Positions 46,756-58,833 of a stretch of DNA of 64,000 nt are shown in pieces. The stretch's first letter is position 1. Every line of letters begins with the position of its first letter. The stretch spans positions 3,106,001 to 3,170,000 of the forward strand of contig NZ_CP067225.1 of NCBI RefSeq assembly GCF_016617715.1, in the 5' to 3' direction. This DNA is from Paracoccus sp. MC1862 (lineage in GTDB: Bacteria > Pseudomonadota > Alphaproteobacteria > Rhodobacterales > Rhodobacteraceae). The notes beneath the pieces were generated by a model, which had not been told where the DNA came from, did not search any database, and saw nothing but the letters and a program-made list of their open reading frames with translations. The position numbers and the translations under genes are program-made.

Positions 46756-47778
46756 TCATCCGCCGGTGCCCTCGTCGTCCTCGACGATCAGGAACAGCTC
46801 TCCGGCCTGTTCCATCCGCCGGATCGCGGCGACAACGGCACTCATCGCCTCTTCAGCGTCGCGGGCCGTGACCTTGCCTGCGCCTTCCATCTCTTCCCGC
46901 ATGCTGTCGGCCAGGCGGGTGCTGAGGCCGGACAACAGGAACTCCACCGTTGCGGCATTCTCGCCCGTTGCGCCGGCAAGGGCCTTGGTGATGGTGGCGG
47001 CATCGACCTCGCGAATGACGCGGGGGATGTCGCGGGGGTCGATGCGGCGGGGGATGGTGGCCCAGGTGAAAATGGTCCTGCGGACGCGGCCGGCGAAATC
47101 GGCATCGTCCTGATCCAGCCCCGCCAGCACCGTGTCGCGCGTCAGCGCCGGGGCGAAGTTGAGGATCGCGCCGACCTTTTCGACCGGTTGACCTTCGATG
47201 GCGGGCCGGGGCAGGGCGTCCACGGCGCGCATCAGCGCCAGCCCGATGCGCCGCAGGGCAGGCGCCTCGATCCCGGCTGTCAGCGACATCGCATAGGCGA
47301 TCTGGCGGGCAAGCGCGGGGTCGAGCAGCCCGAAGACCTCTGACGCACGGGCGACGGGCAGGCGGGTGAACATCACCGCCGCGACTTCGATGGCCTCGGT
47401 CCGCGCCAGTTCCGCCAGTTGCGCGGGGGGCAGCGCGGCGATGCGGTCCCAAGGGTCTGCCGAGCCGTTCAGCGCCGCGATCCGCCGCAGCCGGCTGTTG
47501 GTGTCGGCCGACAGATGCGCGCCGATGATGTCGAGCGTCCCGTCGATCGATCCGGGGAAGGTCACGCCCACCGCTTCCAACTGGCCGCAGAACTCGGCGA
47601 TCACCCGGTCGCAGGTGTCGCGGTCGACAAGCTCCATCCCCGCCATTTCCTGCGCCAGAAGCGCCTGCAACTCGGGCGGCAGTCGGGACAGGTCGAGATC
47701 CGCCCCGTCCGCGAGCATCACCCGGACCACCACCGCCGCCTTCTGCCGGGGGGACAACCCCGGCACTGCCCTCAGCAT
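46756..47778 (-). CDS. FliG-like protein without other flagellar genes
   Basis: A 340-residue protein with the helical armadillo-like architecture of FliG: LSPRQKAAVVVRVMLADG at the N-terminus, LPPAQLAELARTEAIEVAAVMFTRLP in the middle, and a C-terminal FliG domain with WATIPRRIDPRDIPRVIREVDAATITKALAG. FliG is the rotor ring protein of the flagellar switch. No fliM, fliN, fliF or motA is present within at least 15 kb either side in this window. It may be a degenerate or repurposed member, common as an orphan in this family of bacteria. It is followed by the 47-residue protein gene after 134 bases. Confidence 0.78.
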   Translation of the reverse strand: MLRAVPGLSPRQKAAVVVRVMLADGADLDLSRLPPELQALLAQEMAGMELVDRDTCDRVIAEFCGQLEAVGVTFPGSIDGTLDIIGAHLSADTNSRLRRIAALNGSADPWDRIAALPPAQLAELARTEAIEVAAVMFTRLPVARASEVFGLLDPALARQIAYAMSLTAGIEAPALRRIGLALMRAVDALPRPAIEGQPVEKVGAILNFAPALTRDTVLAGLDQDDADFAGRVRRTIFTWATIPRRIDPRDIPRVIREVDAATITKALAGATGENAATVEFLLSGLSTRLADSMREEMEGAGKVTARDAEEAMSAVVAAIRRMEQAGELFLIVEDDEGTGG

Positions 47779-47845
47779 GTCCGCCCCCGTGAATCAGACC
47801 TGGGGGGCAGTCTCGCAGACGGGCCTTAACCTCAGGTTAACGGCT

Positions 47846-49153
47846 TCACGCCGCGCCGAAGACCCGGCGGAAGATCGTGTCCACATGCTTGGTGTGATAG
47901 CCGAGGTCGAACTTTTCCTCGATCTCGGCAGGCGAGAGCGCCGCCGTCACTTCGGGATCGGCCAGCAGTTCCTCGCGGAAGTCGGCGCCCTGTTCCCAGA
48001 CCTTCATGGCATTGCACTGGACCAAGCGGTAAGCATCCTCGCGGCTGACACCGGCCTGCGTCAGCGCCAGCAACACGCGCTGGGACATGACCAGCCCTTT
48101 GAACTTGTTCATATTCCTCAGCATGTTCTCGGGGTAGATCACCAGCTTCTCGATCACGCCCGCCAGACGGTTCAGGGCGAAGTCCAGCGTGACCGTGGCA
48201 TCCGGCCCGATGGCGCGTTCGACCGAGGAATGGCTGATGTCGCGTTCGTGCCAGAGCGCCACGTTCTCCATCGCCGGCACCACGGCCATGCGGACGAGGC
48301 GCGCAAGGCCCGTCAGGTTTTCCGTCAGAACCGGGTTGCGCTTGTGGGGCATCGCGGACGAGCCCTTCTGGCCGGGCGAAAAATACTCCTCCGCCTCCAG
48401 CACCTCGGTGCGCTGCATGTGGCGGAATTCGATGGCGATGTTCTCGATGGACGACGCGATGACGCCCAGCGTGGCGAAGAACATCGCGTGGCGGTCGCGG
48501 GGGATGACCTGCGTGCTGATCGGCTCGGGGCGCAGGCCCATCATGCGGCAGACGTGTTCCTCGACGGCCGGGTCGATGTTGGCGAAGGTGCCGACGGCGC
48601 CCGAGACCGCGCCGGTCGCGACCTCCTCGCGGGCACGTTCCAGCCGTTCGCGGCCGCGGGCCATTTCCGCGTAGAAGCGGGCGAAGGTCAGGCCCATCGT
48701 CGTGGGCTCGGCATGAATGCCGTGGCTGCGGCCGATCCGCACCGTATCCTTGTGCTCGAAGGCGCGGGTCTTCAGCGCGGCGAGCACCCGGTCCATGTCG
48801 TCCAGCAGGATGTCGGCGGCGCGCACCAACTGGACGTTCAGCGTGGTGTCGAGCACGTCTGACGAGGTCATGCCCTGGTGGACGAAGCGGGCTTCATCCG
48901 CGCCGATATGCTCGGCCAGATGCGTGAGGAAGGCGATGACGTCATGCTTGGTGACGGCCTCGATCTCGTCGATGCGGGCGACGTCGAACTGGACGTCTTT
49001 CGCCTTCCACACGGCCTCGGCGTTCTCGCGCGGGATCACTCCAAGGTCGGCCTGGGCATCGCAGGCATGGGCCTCGATCTCGTACCAGATGCGGAACTTG
49101 GTTTCCGGCGACCAGATGGCCACCATCTCGGGGCGGGAATAGCGGGGGATCAT
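47846..49153 (-). CDS. purB: adenylosuccinate lyase
   Basis: Acts twice in purine synthesis, releasing fumarate from SAICAR and from adenylosuccinate. The lyase signature GSSAMPHKRNP is present, along with THLAEHIGADEARFVHQGMTSSDV and SHGIHAEPTTMG with catalytic histidine. 435 residues. The ATG (MIPRYSRPEMV) has GGAAGG eight bases upstream. A 17-codon upstream extension is not family-like. Confidence 0.96.
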   Translation of the reverse strand: MIPRYSRPEMVAIWSPETKFRIWYEIEAHACDAQADLGVIPRENAEAVWKAKDVQFDVARIDEIEAVTKHDVIAFLTHLAEHIGADEARFVHQGMTSSDVLDTTLNVQLVRAADILLDDMDRVLAALKTRAFEHKDTVRIGRSHGIHAEPTTMGLTFARFYAEMARGRERLERAREEVATGAVSGAVGTFANIDPAVEEHVCRMMGLRPEPISTQVIPRDRHAMFFATLGVIASSIENIAIEFRHMQRTEVLEAEEYFSPGQKGSSAMPHKRNPVLTENLTGLARLVRMAVVPAMENVALWHERDISHSSVERAIGPDATVTLDFALNRLAGVIEKLVIYPENMLRNMNKFKGLVMSQRVLLALTQAGVSREDAYRLVQCNAMKVWEQGADFREELLADPEVTAALSPAEIEEKFDLGYHTKHVDTIFRRVFGAA

Positions 49154-49225
49154 GGCGGGGCCTTCCGTCGCGGGAGCGTTCGCCTGCCTCTTAGAACCCC
49201 CCACGCCGGCAGTGCAACCGAATCG

Positions 49226-49247
49226 GGCCGGGCAGCTTAGCCCGGCC
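49226..49247 (-). terminator. hairpin between the zinc dehydrogenase and purB
   Basis: GGCCGGGC and GCCCGGCC form an 8-bp stem with a six-base loop. It follows the upstream dehydrogenase gene on this strand. The T-tract is poor, so termination may be partial. Confidence 0.4.
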
Positions 49248-49262
49248 TTGGTCAGGCGTCCG

Positions 49263-50432
49263 TCAGGGCGTCATCACGCATTTGATGTATTCCGAGCGCT
49301 TGTCACGGAAATTCTCGTAGAAGCCCGGCCCGTCCTCCAGCGTGCCGCGGTGGGTTATGATGGTGCTGGGGTCGATCTCGCCCGCCTCGACGCGCTTGAG
49401 CAGGCGCTCCATATAGGCGCGGGTGTGGGTCTGGCCGCCGCGCATCATCAGCCCCTTGCCGAAGGCCGCGCCGATGGGGAACTTGTCGGCCACGCCCGCA
49501 TAGACGCCGGGGATCGACACCGCGCCGCCCTTGCGGCAGCACATGATCGCATCGCGCAGTGCGTTCGGCCGGTCGGTTTCCAGCATCATGGCTGCCTTGG
49601 CCTTGTCGTAGATGTTGCCGATGACGGATGCGCCATGCGCTTCCAGCCCCACGGCGTCGATGCAGCGGTTGGGCAGCTTGCCCCCGGTCAGGTCCAGCAG
49701 CCGCTCGTAGCTGTCCTCTTTCGACAGGTTGATCGTCTCGGCCCCCGCCTTGCGGGCCATGTCGAGCCGCCCTTCCTCGAAATCCAGCGCGAAGACCCGC
49801 TCGGCCCCCAGCATGAAGGCCGAGCGGATGGCGAACTGCCCCACGGGGCCCGCGCCCCAGATCGCGACCAGATCGCCGGGGCCGGTGCCGACCTGCTCGA
49901 CCGCCTGATAGCCGGTCGGGAAGATGTCGGTCAGGAACAGCACCTTTTCGTCGGGCAGGCTTTCGGGAACGGCGACCAGTCCCACGTCGGCATGGGGGAC
50001 GCGCACGTATTCCGCCTGTCCACCGGCATAACCGCCGAAGAGATGCGAATAGCCGAACATCCCGCCGGGAGACTGGCCATAGAGCGCGTCCACCTTCTCG
50101 TGGTCGGGGTTGGTGTTGTCGCACAGCGCAAAGGCATCGACGCGGCAGAAGTCGCACTGCCCGCAGGCGATGTTGAAGGGCACCAGCACCCGGTCCCCCT
50201 GCTTGAACCTGGTCACGCCCGAGCCGACAGCGACGATCTCGCCCATGAACTCGTGACCGAGGATGTCGCCTTTCCGCATCTCGGGGATGAAGCCGTCGTA
50301 AAGATGCAGGTCCGAGCCGCAGATGGCGGTGCTGGTGACCTTCAGGACGACATCGCCCTGATCCTCGATAGTGGGGTCGTCGACGTTGTCCACCTGGACC
50401 TTGCCGGTGCCCTGAAAGGTGATCGCGCGCAT
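49263..50432 (-). CDS. zinc-dependent alcohol/formaldehyde dehydrogenase
   Basis: A medium-chain dehydrogenase of 389 residues, resembling glutathione-independent formaldehyde dehydrogenases. Catalytic zinc ligands are in CGSDLHLYDG and GHEFMGEIV; the structural zinc lobe has four cysteines in CGQCDFCRVDAFALC. The nucleotide fold is marked by IWGAGPVGQFAIRSA. The substrate cannot be settled from sequence: the family also includes threonine and polyol dehydrogenases. It is a likely monocistronic unit with a strong hairpin 80 bases upstream closing glnA. Confidence 0.83.
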   Translation of the reverse strand: MRAITFQGTGKVQVDNVDDPTIEDQGDVVLKVTSTAICGSDLHLYDGFIPEMRKGDILGHEFMGEIVAVGSGVTRFKQGDRVLVPFNIACGQCDFCRVDAFALCDNTNPDHEKVDALYGQSPGGMFGYSHLFGGYAGGQAEYVRVPHADVGLVAVPESLPDEKVLFLTDIFPTGYQAVEQVGTGPGDLVAIWGAGPVGQFAIRSAFMLGAERVFALDFEEGRLDMARKAGAETINLSKEDSYERLLDLTGGKLPNRCIDAVGLEAHGASVIGNIYDKAKAAMMLETDRPNALRDAIMCCRKGGAVSIPGVYAGVADKFPIGAAFGKGLMMRGGQTHTRAYMERLLKRVEAGEIDPSTIITHRGTLEDGPGFYENFRDKRSEYIKCVMTP

Positions 50433-50513
50433 TCATGCCTCCAACTGTTGTGCCAGCCGAACGGCGGCGACGGCGGAGGTGTTCCGCTGAACTTTGTTGT
50501 GACGGGCGCGACA

Positions 50514-50541
50514 GAAAAGGGCGCCCGCATGGGGCGCCCTT
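50514..50541 (-). terminator. intrinsic terminator after glnA
   Basis: On the minus strand AAGGGCGCCC and GGGCGCCCTT form a 10-bp stem around a five-base loop, followed by TTTTCTGT. It closes the glnB-glnA operon 23 bases after the glnA stop. Confidence 0.85.
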
Positions 50542-50563
50542 CCGCATCATCCTGCCGCTGGGA

Positions 50564-51979
50564 TCAGCAGCTGTAATACATCGCGTATTCGATGGGATGG
50601 GGAGTATGCTCGAAGGCATAGACCTCTTCCCACTTGAGCCGGATGTAGCTTTCCAGCTGGTCGCGGGTGAAGACGTCGCCCTGCAGCAGGAAGTCCATGT
50701 CCTTCTCCAGCTCCTCCAGCGCCTCGCGCAAGGACCCGCAGACGGTTGGGATCTCGGCCAGTTCCTCGGGCGGCAGGTCATAGAGATCCTTGTCCGAGGC
50801 CGGGCCGGGGTCGATCTTGCCCCGTATTCCGTCCAGCCCCGCCATCAGCAGCGCCGCGAAGGCGAGATAGGGGTTGGCGGAGGGATCGGGAAAGCGGGCC
50901 TCGACGCGCTTGGCCTTCGGCGACTCGGTCCACGGGATGCGGACCGCCCCCGAGCGGTTGCGGGCGGAATAGGCGCGCAGCACCGGGGCCTCGAAGCCCG
51001 GAATCAGCCGCTTGTAGCTGTTGGTCGAGGGGTTGGTGATCGCGTTCAGCGCCTTCGCGTGCTTCAGGATGCCACCGATGAACCACAGGGCTTCCTGCGA
51101 CAGATCGGCATAGCGGTCGCCGGCAAACAGCGGGCGGCCGTCCTTCCAGATCGACATGTTGACGTGCATGCCCGAGCCGTTGTCGCCCTTCATCGGCTTC
51201 GGCATGAAGGTCACGCTCTTGCCATAGGCGTGGGCCACGTTGTGGATCACGTATTTGTATTTCTGGATGTTGTCGGCCTGTTCCACCAGCCCGCCGAAGA
51301 TCATCCCCAGCTCGTGCTGGCAGGTGGCGACCTCGTGGTGGTGCTTGTCTACCTTGATGCCCATGCGCTTCATGGTGGACAGCATCTCGGACCGGATGTC
51401 CTGCCCCTCGTCGATCGGATTCACGGGGAAATACCCGCCCTTGAAGCCCGCGCGATGCGCCTGGTTGCCGCTGTCGTATTCAGCGTCGGTGTTCCAAGCG
51501 GCGGCATGGGCGTCGATCTGGAAGCTGACCTTCTGCGGCGTCACCGAATAGCGCACGTCGTCGAAGATGAAGAACTCGGCCTCGGGACCGCAGTAGAAGG
51601 CATCGCCGATGCCGGTCGATTTCAGATAGGCCTCGGCCTTGACGGCGGTGCTGCGCGGGTCGCGGTCATAAGGCTCGCCCGTGTCGGGCTCGGCCACGTT
51701 GCAATGCAGGCACAGCGTCTTTTCGGCGTAGAAAGGGTCGATATAGGCCGAGGAAGGATCGGCCATCAGCTTCATGTCCGACTGGTCGATCGACTTCCAC
51801 CCGGCGATGGAGGAGCCGTCGAACATGAAGCCTTCCTCGAACCAGTCCTCGTCGATCAGGTCCACGTCCAGCGTGACATGCTGCAGCTTGCCCTTGGGGT
51901 CGGTGAAGCGGACGTCCACATAGGCGACCTCTTCCGACTTGATGAGGTCGAGAACCTCTGCGACCGTTTTTGTGGCCAT
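50564..51979 (-). CDS. glnA: glutamine synthetase, type I
   Basis: Assimilates ammonia into glutamine. FMFDGSSIAGWK at the N-terminus, GPEAEFFIFD (metal/glutamate site), KGDNGSGMHVNMS and the adenylylation tyrosine in DKDLYDLPPEE (about Tyr400) show a GlnE-regulated GS-I. 471 residues. It is 48 bases behind glnB, whose PII product controls its adenylylation, the usual operon in Rhodobacter relatives. Confidence 0.97.
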   Translation of the reverse strand: MATKTVAEVLDLIKSEEVAYVDVRFTDPKGKLQHVTLDVDLIDEDWFEEGFMFDGSSIAGWKSIDQSDMKLMADPSSAYIDPFYAEKTLCLHCNVAEPDTGEPYDRDPRSTAVKAEAYLKSTGIGDAFYCGPEAEFFIFDDVRYSVTPQKVSFQIDAHAAAWNTDAEYDSGNQAHRAGFKGGYFPVNPIDEGQDIRSEMLSTMKRMGIKVDKHHHEVATCQHELGMIFGGLVEQADNIQKYKYVIHNVAHAYGKSVTFMPKPMKGDNGSGMHVNMSIWKDGRPLFAGDRYADLSQEALWFIGGILKHAKALNAITNPSTNSYKRLIPGFEAPVLRAYSARNRSGAVRIPWTESPKAKRVEARFPDPSANPYLAFAALLMAGLDGIRGKIDPGPASDKDLYDLPPEELAEIPTVCGSLREALEELEKDMDFLLQGDVFTRDQLESYIRLKWEEVYAFEHTPHPIEYAMYYSC

Positions 51980-52027
51980 AAACTTCTCCTTGCCGCGTGG
52001 TTGCGGGTTCGTGGGTAGGATTTCGGC

Positions 52028-54280
<2,253 letters not shown>

Positions 54281-54312
54281 TCATGCCCGGCATGTGGCCG
54301 GGAAATGCCGCA

Positions 54313-55152
54313 TCAGCCAGCCCTTTCAAGCGCGCCGGTCAGTCCGGCCACCATCATGCCCGCTTCGGTCAGAAACGGGAAATACCTGTCCCGCACGGCC
54401 CCGATCTCGGATGGACTCATCTCGGTCATGCCGCGGCGCTTTTTCCGGGTCTCGTTCGGCGCGCCGGTGTCGTTGCTGCCGTCATGCGTCACAAGCGCCA
54501 TCCCGCGCGGCAATGTCAGATGCGGAAACCTTTGCGGCAGCGCGTAATGCCCAAAGCGGAAGATGCTGCGCCGGGGATGGCGCATGGCGGCGCCGGCGCT
54601 GAAGAACGCCACCGGCCAGTCATGGATCACCGGCCTTTGCCCGTTCAGGACCGAGAACATCACCCCTGTCAGGCTTGCGGCGAAGACCTCAGGGCCGTCC
54701 ATCAGGGGCGCCGCGTGCCGTCGCATCACCTCGACGTAATCGGCGCAAAGGCAGTCGTCGTCATCCAGCCGGAACTGCAGGGTGTCGCGATACGGAATGC
54801 CGAGTTCCCGGAAGGTCGCGTCTTGGGCCGCCTCGGCACTGGTCACGGGGAAATAGCGCAGCACGACCTGGGGCACCTGCGCGCAGACCGCTTCCAGCCG
54901 GTCCTGGTAGAACTCGGGCATCAGGCTTGATGCAAGCACGACAAAGGTGAAGTCGGGGTCCGTCTGCCCCTTCAGCGAGGCAAGGGTGAGATGCTCGAAG
55001 GTGGCAAGCCGCGCTTCCAGCCGGCGGGGGGCGAAGAGCATCGCGGCGCGTTCCGAGGCGATTGCCCCGAACTCCTCCGCCCTCATCTTCCGGGTGGCCC
55101 GCCAGTCGCCCCGTCCGACCAGCGAAAAGCGGCACAGACCAACGATCCTCAT
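54313..55152 (-). CDS. putative rhamnosyltransferase-type glycosyltransferase
   Basis: A 279-residue protein starting [17 protein letters not shown]. The triple aspartate [13 protein letters not shown] (about 140-150) is the metal-sugar nucleotide motif, and the [20 protein letters not shown] segment matches a family annotated as putative rhamnosyl transferases. Likely cytoplasmic and acting on a surface polysaccharide or flagellin-like target, but donor and acceptor are not known. It stands alone, convergent with tRNA-Leu. A 30-codon upstream frame is not family-like. Confidence 0.8.
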   Translation of the reverse strand: MRIVGLCRFSLVGRGDWRATRKMRAEEFGAIASERAAMLFAPRRLEARLATFEHLTLASLKGQTDPDFTFVVLASSLMPEFYQDRLEAVCAQVPQVVLRYFPVTSAEAAQDATFRELGIPYRDTLQFRLDDDDCLCADYVEVMRRHAAPLMDGPEVFAASLTGVMFSVLNGQRPVIHDWPVAFFSAGAAMRHPRRSIFRFGHYALPQRFPHLTLPRGMALVTHDGSNDTGAPNETRKKRRGMTEMSPSEIGAVRDRYFPFLTEAGMMVAGLTGALERAG

Positions 55153-55343
55153 CACGCCATCCCTGGTTTGGGCAGTCCGCGATGGATCAGCCGGGTTGCA
55201 AGCACAAGGCACGAACCGGTGAAGTCCGCCCTGCGACAGCATGGCGCCGCTGCTTGCGCGCGCGGCCGGGGGTCCCTAGAAGGGCGCACAAACTGCACGG
55301 CCGCTGCTGTCGCGGCCCCTTCGACATGACAAAAGGAATGCCC

Positions 55344-56678
55344 ATGCAGGTCAAGGAAACCCTGAACGAAGGTCTCAAGCGCGGCTACCAGTTCACGCTG
55401 CCCGCCGCCGATCTGGCCGCCGAGGTCGATCGCCAGTTGGCCGAGGCGCAGCCCCAGATCGAGATGAAGGGCTTCCGCAAGGGCAAGGTGCCGATGGCGC
55501 TGCTGAAGAAGAACTACGGCCCGCGTGTCATGGGCGATGCGATGCAGAAATCCATCGACGACGCGATCAGCGCGCATATGCAGGAAAACAGCGTCCGCCC
55601 CGCCATGCAGCCGAAGATCGAGATGCAGAACGGCGAAGGCTGGAAGGACGGCGACGACGTGGTCGTCAACGTCTCCTACGAGCTGCTGCCCGAGATCCCG
55701 GAAGTGGACCTGTCGGCGGTCGAGCTTGAACGGCTGACGGTCGAGCCCGAGGAAGCGGCCGTGACCGAGGCGCTGGAGAACCTGGCAAAGAACGCCCAAG
55801 ACTTCGAGGACCGCGCCGAGGGCGAGGCCGCGCAGCCGGGCGACCAGGTCACCATCGACTTCAAGGGCATGGTCGATGGTGAGGCATTCGAGGGCGGCAG
55901 CGCCGAGGGCTATCCGCTGGTGCTGGGCTCGGGGTCCTTCATCCCCGGCTTCGAGGACCAGTTGGCTGGCGTCAAGGCAGGCGACAGCGTGAACGTCAAC
56001 GTCACCTTTCCCGAGGATTACGGCGCCCCGAATCTCAAGGGCAAGGACGCGGTCTTCGAGACCACCATCCACGCCGTCAAGTCGCCGAAGGCGGCCGAGA
56101 TCGACGACGAACTGGCCAAGCGCTTCGGCGCGGAAAGCCTGGACGCGCTGAAGACCCAGATCCGCGAGCGTCTGTCGGCCGAATACCAGGGCGCAAGCCG
56201 TGCGCTGGTCAAGCGCGCCCTGCTGGACCGCATGGACGAGCTGGTCAGCTTCGAGTTGCCCGAATCGCTGGTCGAGGCCGAGGCCGCGCAGATCGCCCAC
56301 CAGCTCTGGCACGAGGAACACCCGGAAGAGCAGGGCCACAACCACGGCTCCATCGAGCCGACGGACGAGCACAAGAAGCTGGCCGAGCGCCGCGTGCGTC
56401 TGGGCCTGCTGCTGGCCGATGTGGGGCAGAAGGCCGAGATCAACGTCTCGGACCAGGAAATGACCCAAGCGGTCATGCGCCAGGCCCGGAACTTCCCCGG
56501 ACAGGAACGCGCCTTCTTCGAGTTCATCCAGCAGAACGAGGGCGCCCGCCAGCAGCTTCGCGCCCCGATCTTCGAAGACAAGGTGGTGGATCACATCATC
56601 GCCGGCGCCAAGGTGACGGACCGTTCCGTTTCCAAGGAGGAACTGGAAAAGGCGCTCGAGGCGCTGGACGAGATCTGA
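55344..56678 (+). CDS. tig: trigger factor (ribosome-associated chaperone)
   Basis: A peptidyl-prolyl isomerase chaperone at the nascent-chain exit of the ribosome. The N-terminal ribosome-binding signature is GFRKGKVPM (about 46-54); an FKBP-type isomerase domain (about 160-245, [17 protein letters not shown]) is followed by the long helical C-terminal substrate arms. 444 residues. The ATG at [10 protein letters not shown] is chosen because AAAGGA lies six bases before it. A strong terminator follows. Confidence 0.96.
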   Translation: MQVKETLNEGLKRGYQFTLPAADLAAEVDRQLAEAQPQIEMKGFRKGKVPMALLKKNYGPRVMGDAMQKSIDDAISAHMQENSVRPAMQPKIEMQNGEGWKDGDDVVVNVSYELLPEIPEVDLSAVELERLTVEPEEAAVTEALENLAKNAQDFEDRAEGEAAQPGDQVTIDFKGMVDGEAFEGGSAEGYPLVLGSGSFIPGFEDQLAGVKAGDSVNVNVTFPEDYGAPNLKGKDAVFETTIHAVKSPKAAEIDDELAKRFGAESLDALKTQIRERLSAEYQGASRALVKRALLDRMDELVSFELPESLVEAEAAQIAHQLWHEEHPEEQGHNHGSIEPTDEHKKLAERRVRLGLLLADVGQKAEINVSDQEMTQAVMRQARNFPGQERAFFEFIQQNEGARQQLRAPIFEDKVVDHIIAGAKVTDRSVSKEELEKALEALDEI

Positions 56679-56698
56679 TCGTCCCGGCTTGAACGACA

Positions 56699-56724
56699 GG
56701 GCCGCCCCTTGGGGCGGCCTTTTT
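56699..56724 (+). terminator. intrinsic terminator after tig
   Basis: GGCCGCCC and GGGCGGCC form an 8-bp stem with loop CTTG and are followed by TTTTT. It is immediately ahead of the convergent yihY stop. Confidence 0.85.
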
Positions 56725-57821
56725 CATCTGCGGTCCATGTCGTCCTCGTCCTTGGGCTCGACTCCGTTCTCGATCTTGATCTGCCGCTCGACCTCGGAAT
56801 TCACCTCGGCCCCGGTGAGGACCACGATGGCGGCGATCCACAGCCACATCATCATCGCGACCGCCGCCCCCAGCGAGCCGTAAGTCTCGTTGTAGTTGGC
56901 GAAATTCGCCGTGTACCAGGAAAACAGGATCGAGGCGATCAGCAGCCCCAGCGCCGCCACGGCCGCGCCGGGGGAAATCCATTGCCACTGGGGGTCTTCC
57001 TTGCTGGGGCCGAAGCGGTAGATCACCGCCAGCCCCAGGATCAGCATCCCGGCAAGGATCGGCCAGCGCAGCCAGTTCAGCCATGTCTCGACGCCGCTGC
57101 CGGCAAGGACGGTGTTCAGCAGCACCGGCAGCACCGCGACCAGTGCGATCATCAGGATGACGCCCACGATCGCGCTGAGGGTCAGCGCCAGCGACACCAG
57201 GTTCAGCTTGATGAAGCCGCGCTTCTCGGTCTCGAACCAAGCGATGTTCAGCGCCTCGATCAGCGCCTTCATGCCGCCATTGGCGGACCACAGGGCAATC
57301 AGGATCGCGATGATCCCGGCGATGGACAGCGATGTAGTGGGGGCCGACGCGATGGCGATCACCTGTCCCGAGATCAGTTCCAGCGCGCTTTCCGGCAGGA
57401 TGCGATCCAGCATCGACAGGTTGTCGGCGATGGTCGCCGGATCGGCGAGCATCCCGTAGATCGACACCAGCGCCGTGATCGCGGGAAACAGCGCCAGCAG
57501 CGCAAAGAAGGTGACGCCGCCCGCGACCGAGGTGACGCGGTCGGCGGTGAATTCAGTGACGACGCGCTTGCCGATCTTGACCCAGCTTTGCCGGCTCAAC
57601 TGCCAGGGCGATTCCGGGGCGCCGGGACGCCGGGGCGGCGGCGCCTCGTTTGCCTTTTCGGTCTTGGCAGCCGCGGCTGCGGACTCCTTCCCGTGGCCCG
57701 GCTTTTCCGGCCTGTCCTGCTTCGACCCTCCGGGTTCGGGCGGCAACCCCTTGCGTTCGCGCCAGCCTTCGGGAAGCGGGTCGAACAAGGCTGCGAAGAC
57801 ATCGGGTTTCGGATCGGTCAT
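56724..57821 (-). CDS. YihY/virulence factor BrkB family membrane protein
   Basis: A 365-residue inner-membrane protein. The first 75 residues are soluble and Pro/Lys/Ala-rich. Six or more spans follow, with the family phrases GGVTFFALLALFPAITALVSIYGM, ALWSANGGMKALIEALNIAW and the conserved last span MMMWLWIAAIVVLTGAEVNSEVE. The family has been loosely labelled ribonuclease BN or BrkB, but its function is not established. The C-terminus is charged. It is downstream of an unknown protein gene on the same strand. Confidence 0.88.
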   Translation of the reverse strand: MTDPKPDVFAALFDPLPEGWRERKGLPPEPGGSKQDRPEKPGHGKESAAAAAKTEKANEAPPPRRPGAPESPWQLSRQSWVKIGKRVVTEFTADRVTSVAGGVTFFALLALFPAITALVSIYGMLADPATIADNLSMLDRILPESALELISGQVIAIASAPTTSLSIAGIIAILIALWSANGGMKALIEALNIAWFETEKRGFIKLNLVSLALTLSAIVGVILMIALVAVLPVLLNTVLAGSGVETWLNWLRWPILAGMLILGLAVIYRFGPSKEDPQWQWISPGAAVAALGLLIASILFSWYTANFANYNETYGSLGAAVAMMMWLWIAAIVVLTGAEVNSEVERQIKIENGVEPKDEDDMDRR

Positions 57822-57841
57822 GGGTGCCTCGGGTGGGGAAA

Positions 57842-57864
57842 GGCCGCGCCGGAAAGGCGCGGCC
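57842..57864 (-). terminator. hairpin terminator between the unknown gene and yihY-family gene
   Basis: GGCCGCGCC and GGCGCGGCC form a perfect 9-bp stem with a five-base loop, and the minus strand continues with TTTCCCC. It closes the unknown gene 27 bases downstream of its stop. Confidence 0.6.
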
Positions 57865-57890
57865 GGATCGGGGATGCCGGACGACCGGGC

Positions 57891-58736
57891 TTACAGGCGG
57901 TGGGTCCGGGCGGGATCGCCCTCGCCCTGCGCGGGTTCGCCCGTGTCGCGCAGGTCGACCACGTCGCGGCGCGCGGGGCGGCGGTAAGGGTCGCGGCGCG
58001 GCGCGGGGTTCGTTCCGGTGCCGCGCCCGGTATCCAGAAAGCCGCGCACCTGATCGGCTGCGCCATGGAAGTCGCGCATCACGCCTTCGGCTTGGGCTGC
58101 GACCGACCGGAAGGCCGCGACCGCCGCGCCGATGCCGTTCACCACGTCGTTGACGGTGCGCGTCAGCCGCTGGGCGGTATGTTCGACATCGTCCAGAAAG
58201 CCCATGGGCTGAACCCCCTGGCGCGGAGGGGCAGGCTTGCGGTCGCCCCCGTGCTTGCGCCGGGCTTCCGCGCGCATCCGGCTGCGCTGGGCGTCATCCT
58301 CGCGCATCCGGCTGCGGGCACGGGCGCGCACGGCCTCGCGCTCGCGTTCGGGCAGGGCGGCCATGCGAGGCGCGGTGTAGCGGCCGCGGGACTCGTCATA
58401 GACCTTGACCCGCGCCCGTTCGGCGGCGTCCTCGGCCTCGCGGTCAAGCCTGTCGTCGCCGGTCACCATGTCGGCCACCTTCCGCGCGGCCAGCACCACG
58501 CCGGCGGTCGCGGCGGCCGCGGCGATTGCCGCGCCGCCATAGACCAGCACGCGCGAGGTCATCGACGGCTGCGGCCAGATCCGTTCCCCGTCAGGCGATA
58601 CGTCGCCATGCGGCGGGATCGGGCGGGCGCTGTGCCCCGAGGGCTGGTAGCGTTCCTGCCGGCGGTCCACCGGCCGGCCAAGGCCCCCGCCCTGGGGTAT
58701 ATAGCTGTTGGACGGCAGGTTGTCGGTATCGGACAT
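57891..58736 (-). CDS. unknown single-span protein with charged coiled region
   Basis: A 281-residue protein I do not recognise. The N-terminal 60 residues are polar and Pro/Arg/Gln-rich, one Ala-rich membrane span lies at about 62-84, then an Arg/Glu-rich region (LDREAEDAAERARVKVYDES, MREDDAQRSRMRAEARR) is probably helical. After about residue 180 (DVEHTAQRLTRTVNDVVNGIGAAVAAFRSVAAQ) it becomes amphipathic, and the tail is basic. It lies between a 71-residue acidic protein and the YihY gene, all on one strand; the group looks like an envelope or stress-associated set, but no function can be given. Confidence 0.7.
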   Translation of the reverse strand: MSDTDNLPSNSYIPQGGGLGRPVDRRQERYQPSGHSARPIPPHGDVSPDGERIWPQPSMTSRVLVYGGAAIAAAAATAGVVLAARKVADMVTGDDRLDREAEDAAERARVKVYDESRGRYTAPRMAALPEREREAVRARARSRMREDDAQRSRMRAEARRKHGGDRKPAPPRQGVQPMGFLDDVEHTAQRLTRTVNDVVNGIGAAVAAFRSVAAQAEGVMRDFHGAADQVRGFLDTGRGTGTNPAPRRDPYRRPARRDVVDLRDTGEPAQGEGDPARTHRL

Positions 58737-58833
58737 GAGGTTTTCCTTGCTGCTGCCGCGTCTGCGGCGATGCGGTCCCTTTGGTCCTCCAACACATCGG
58801 CTCGGCCGATCGTTCCCGCAGCCGCGCGCCGCT

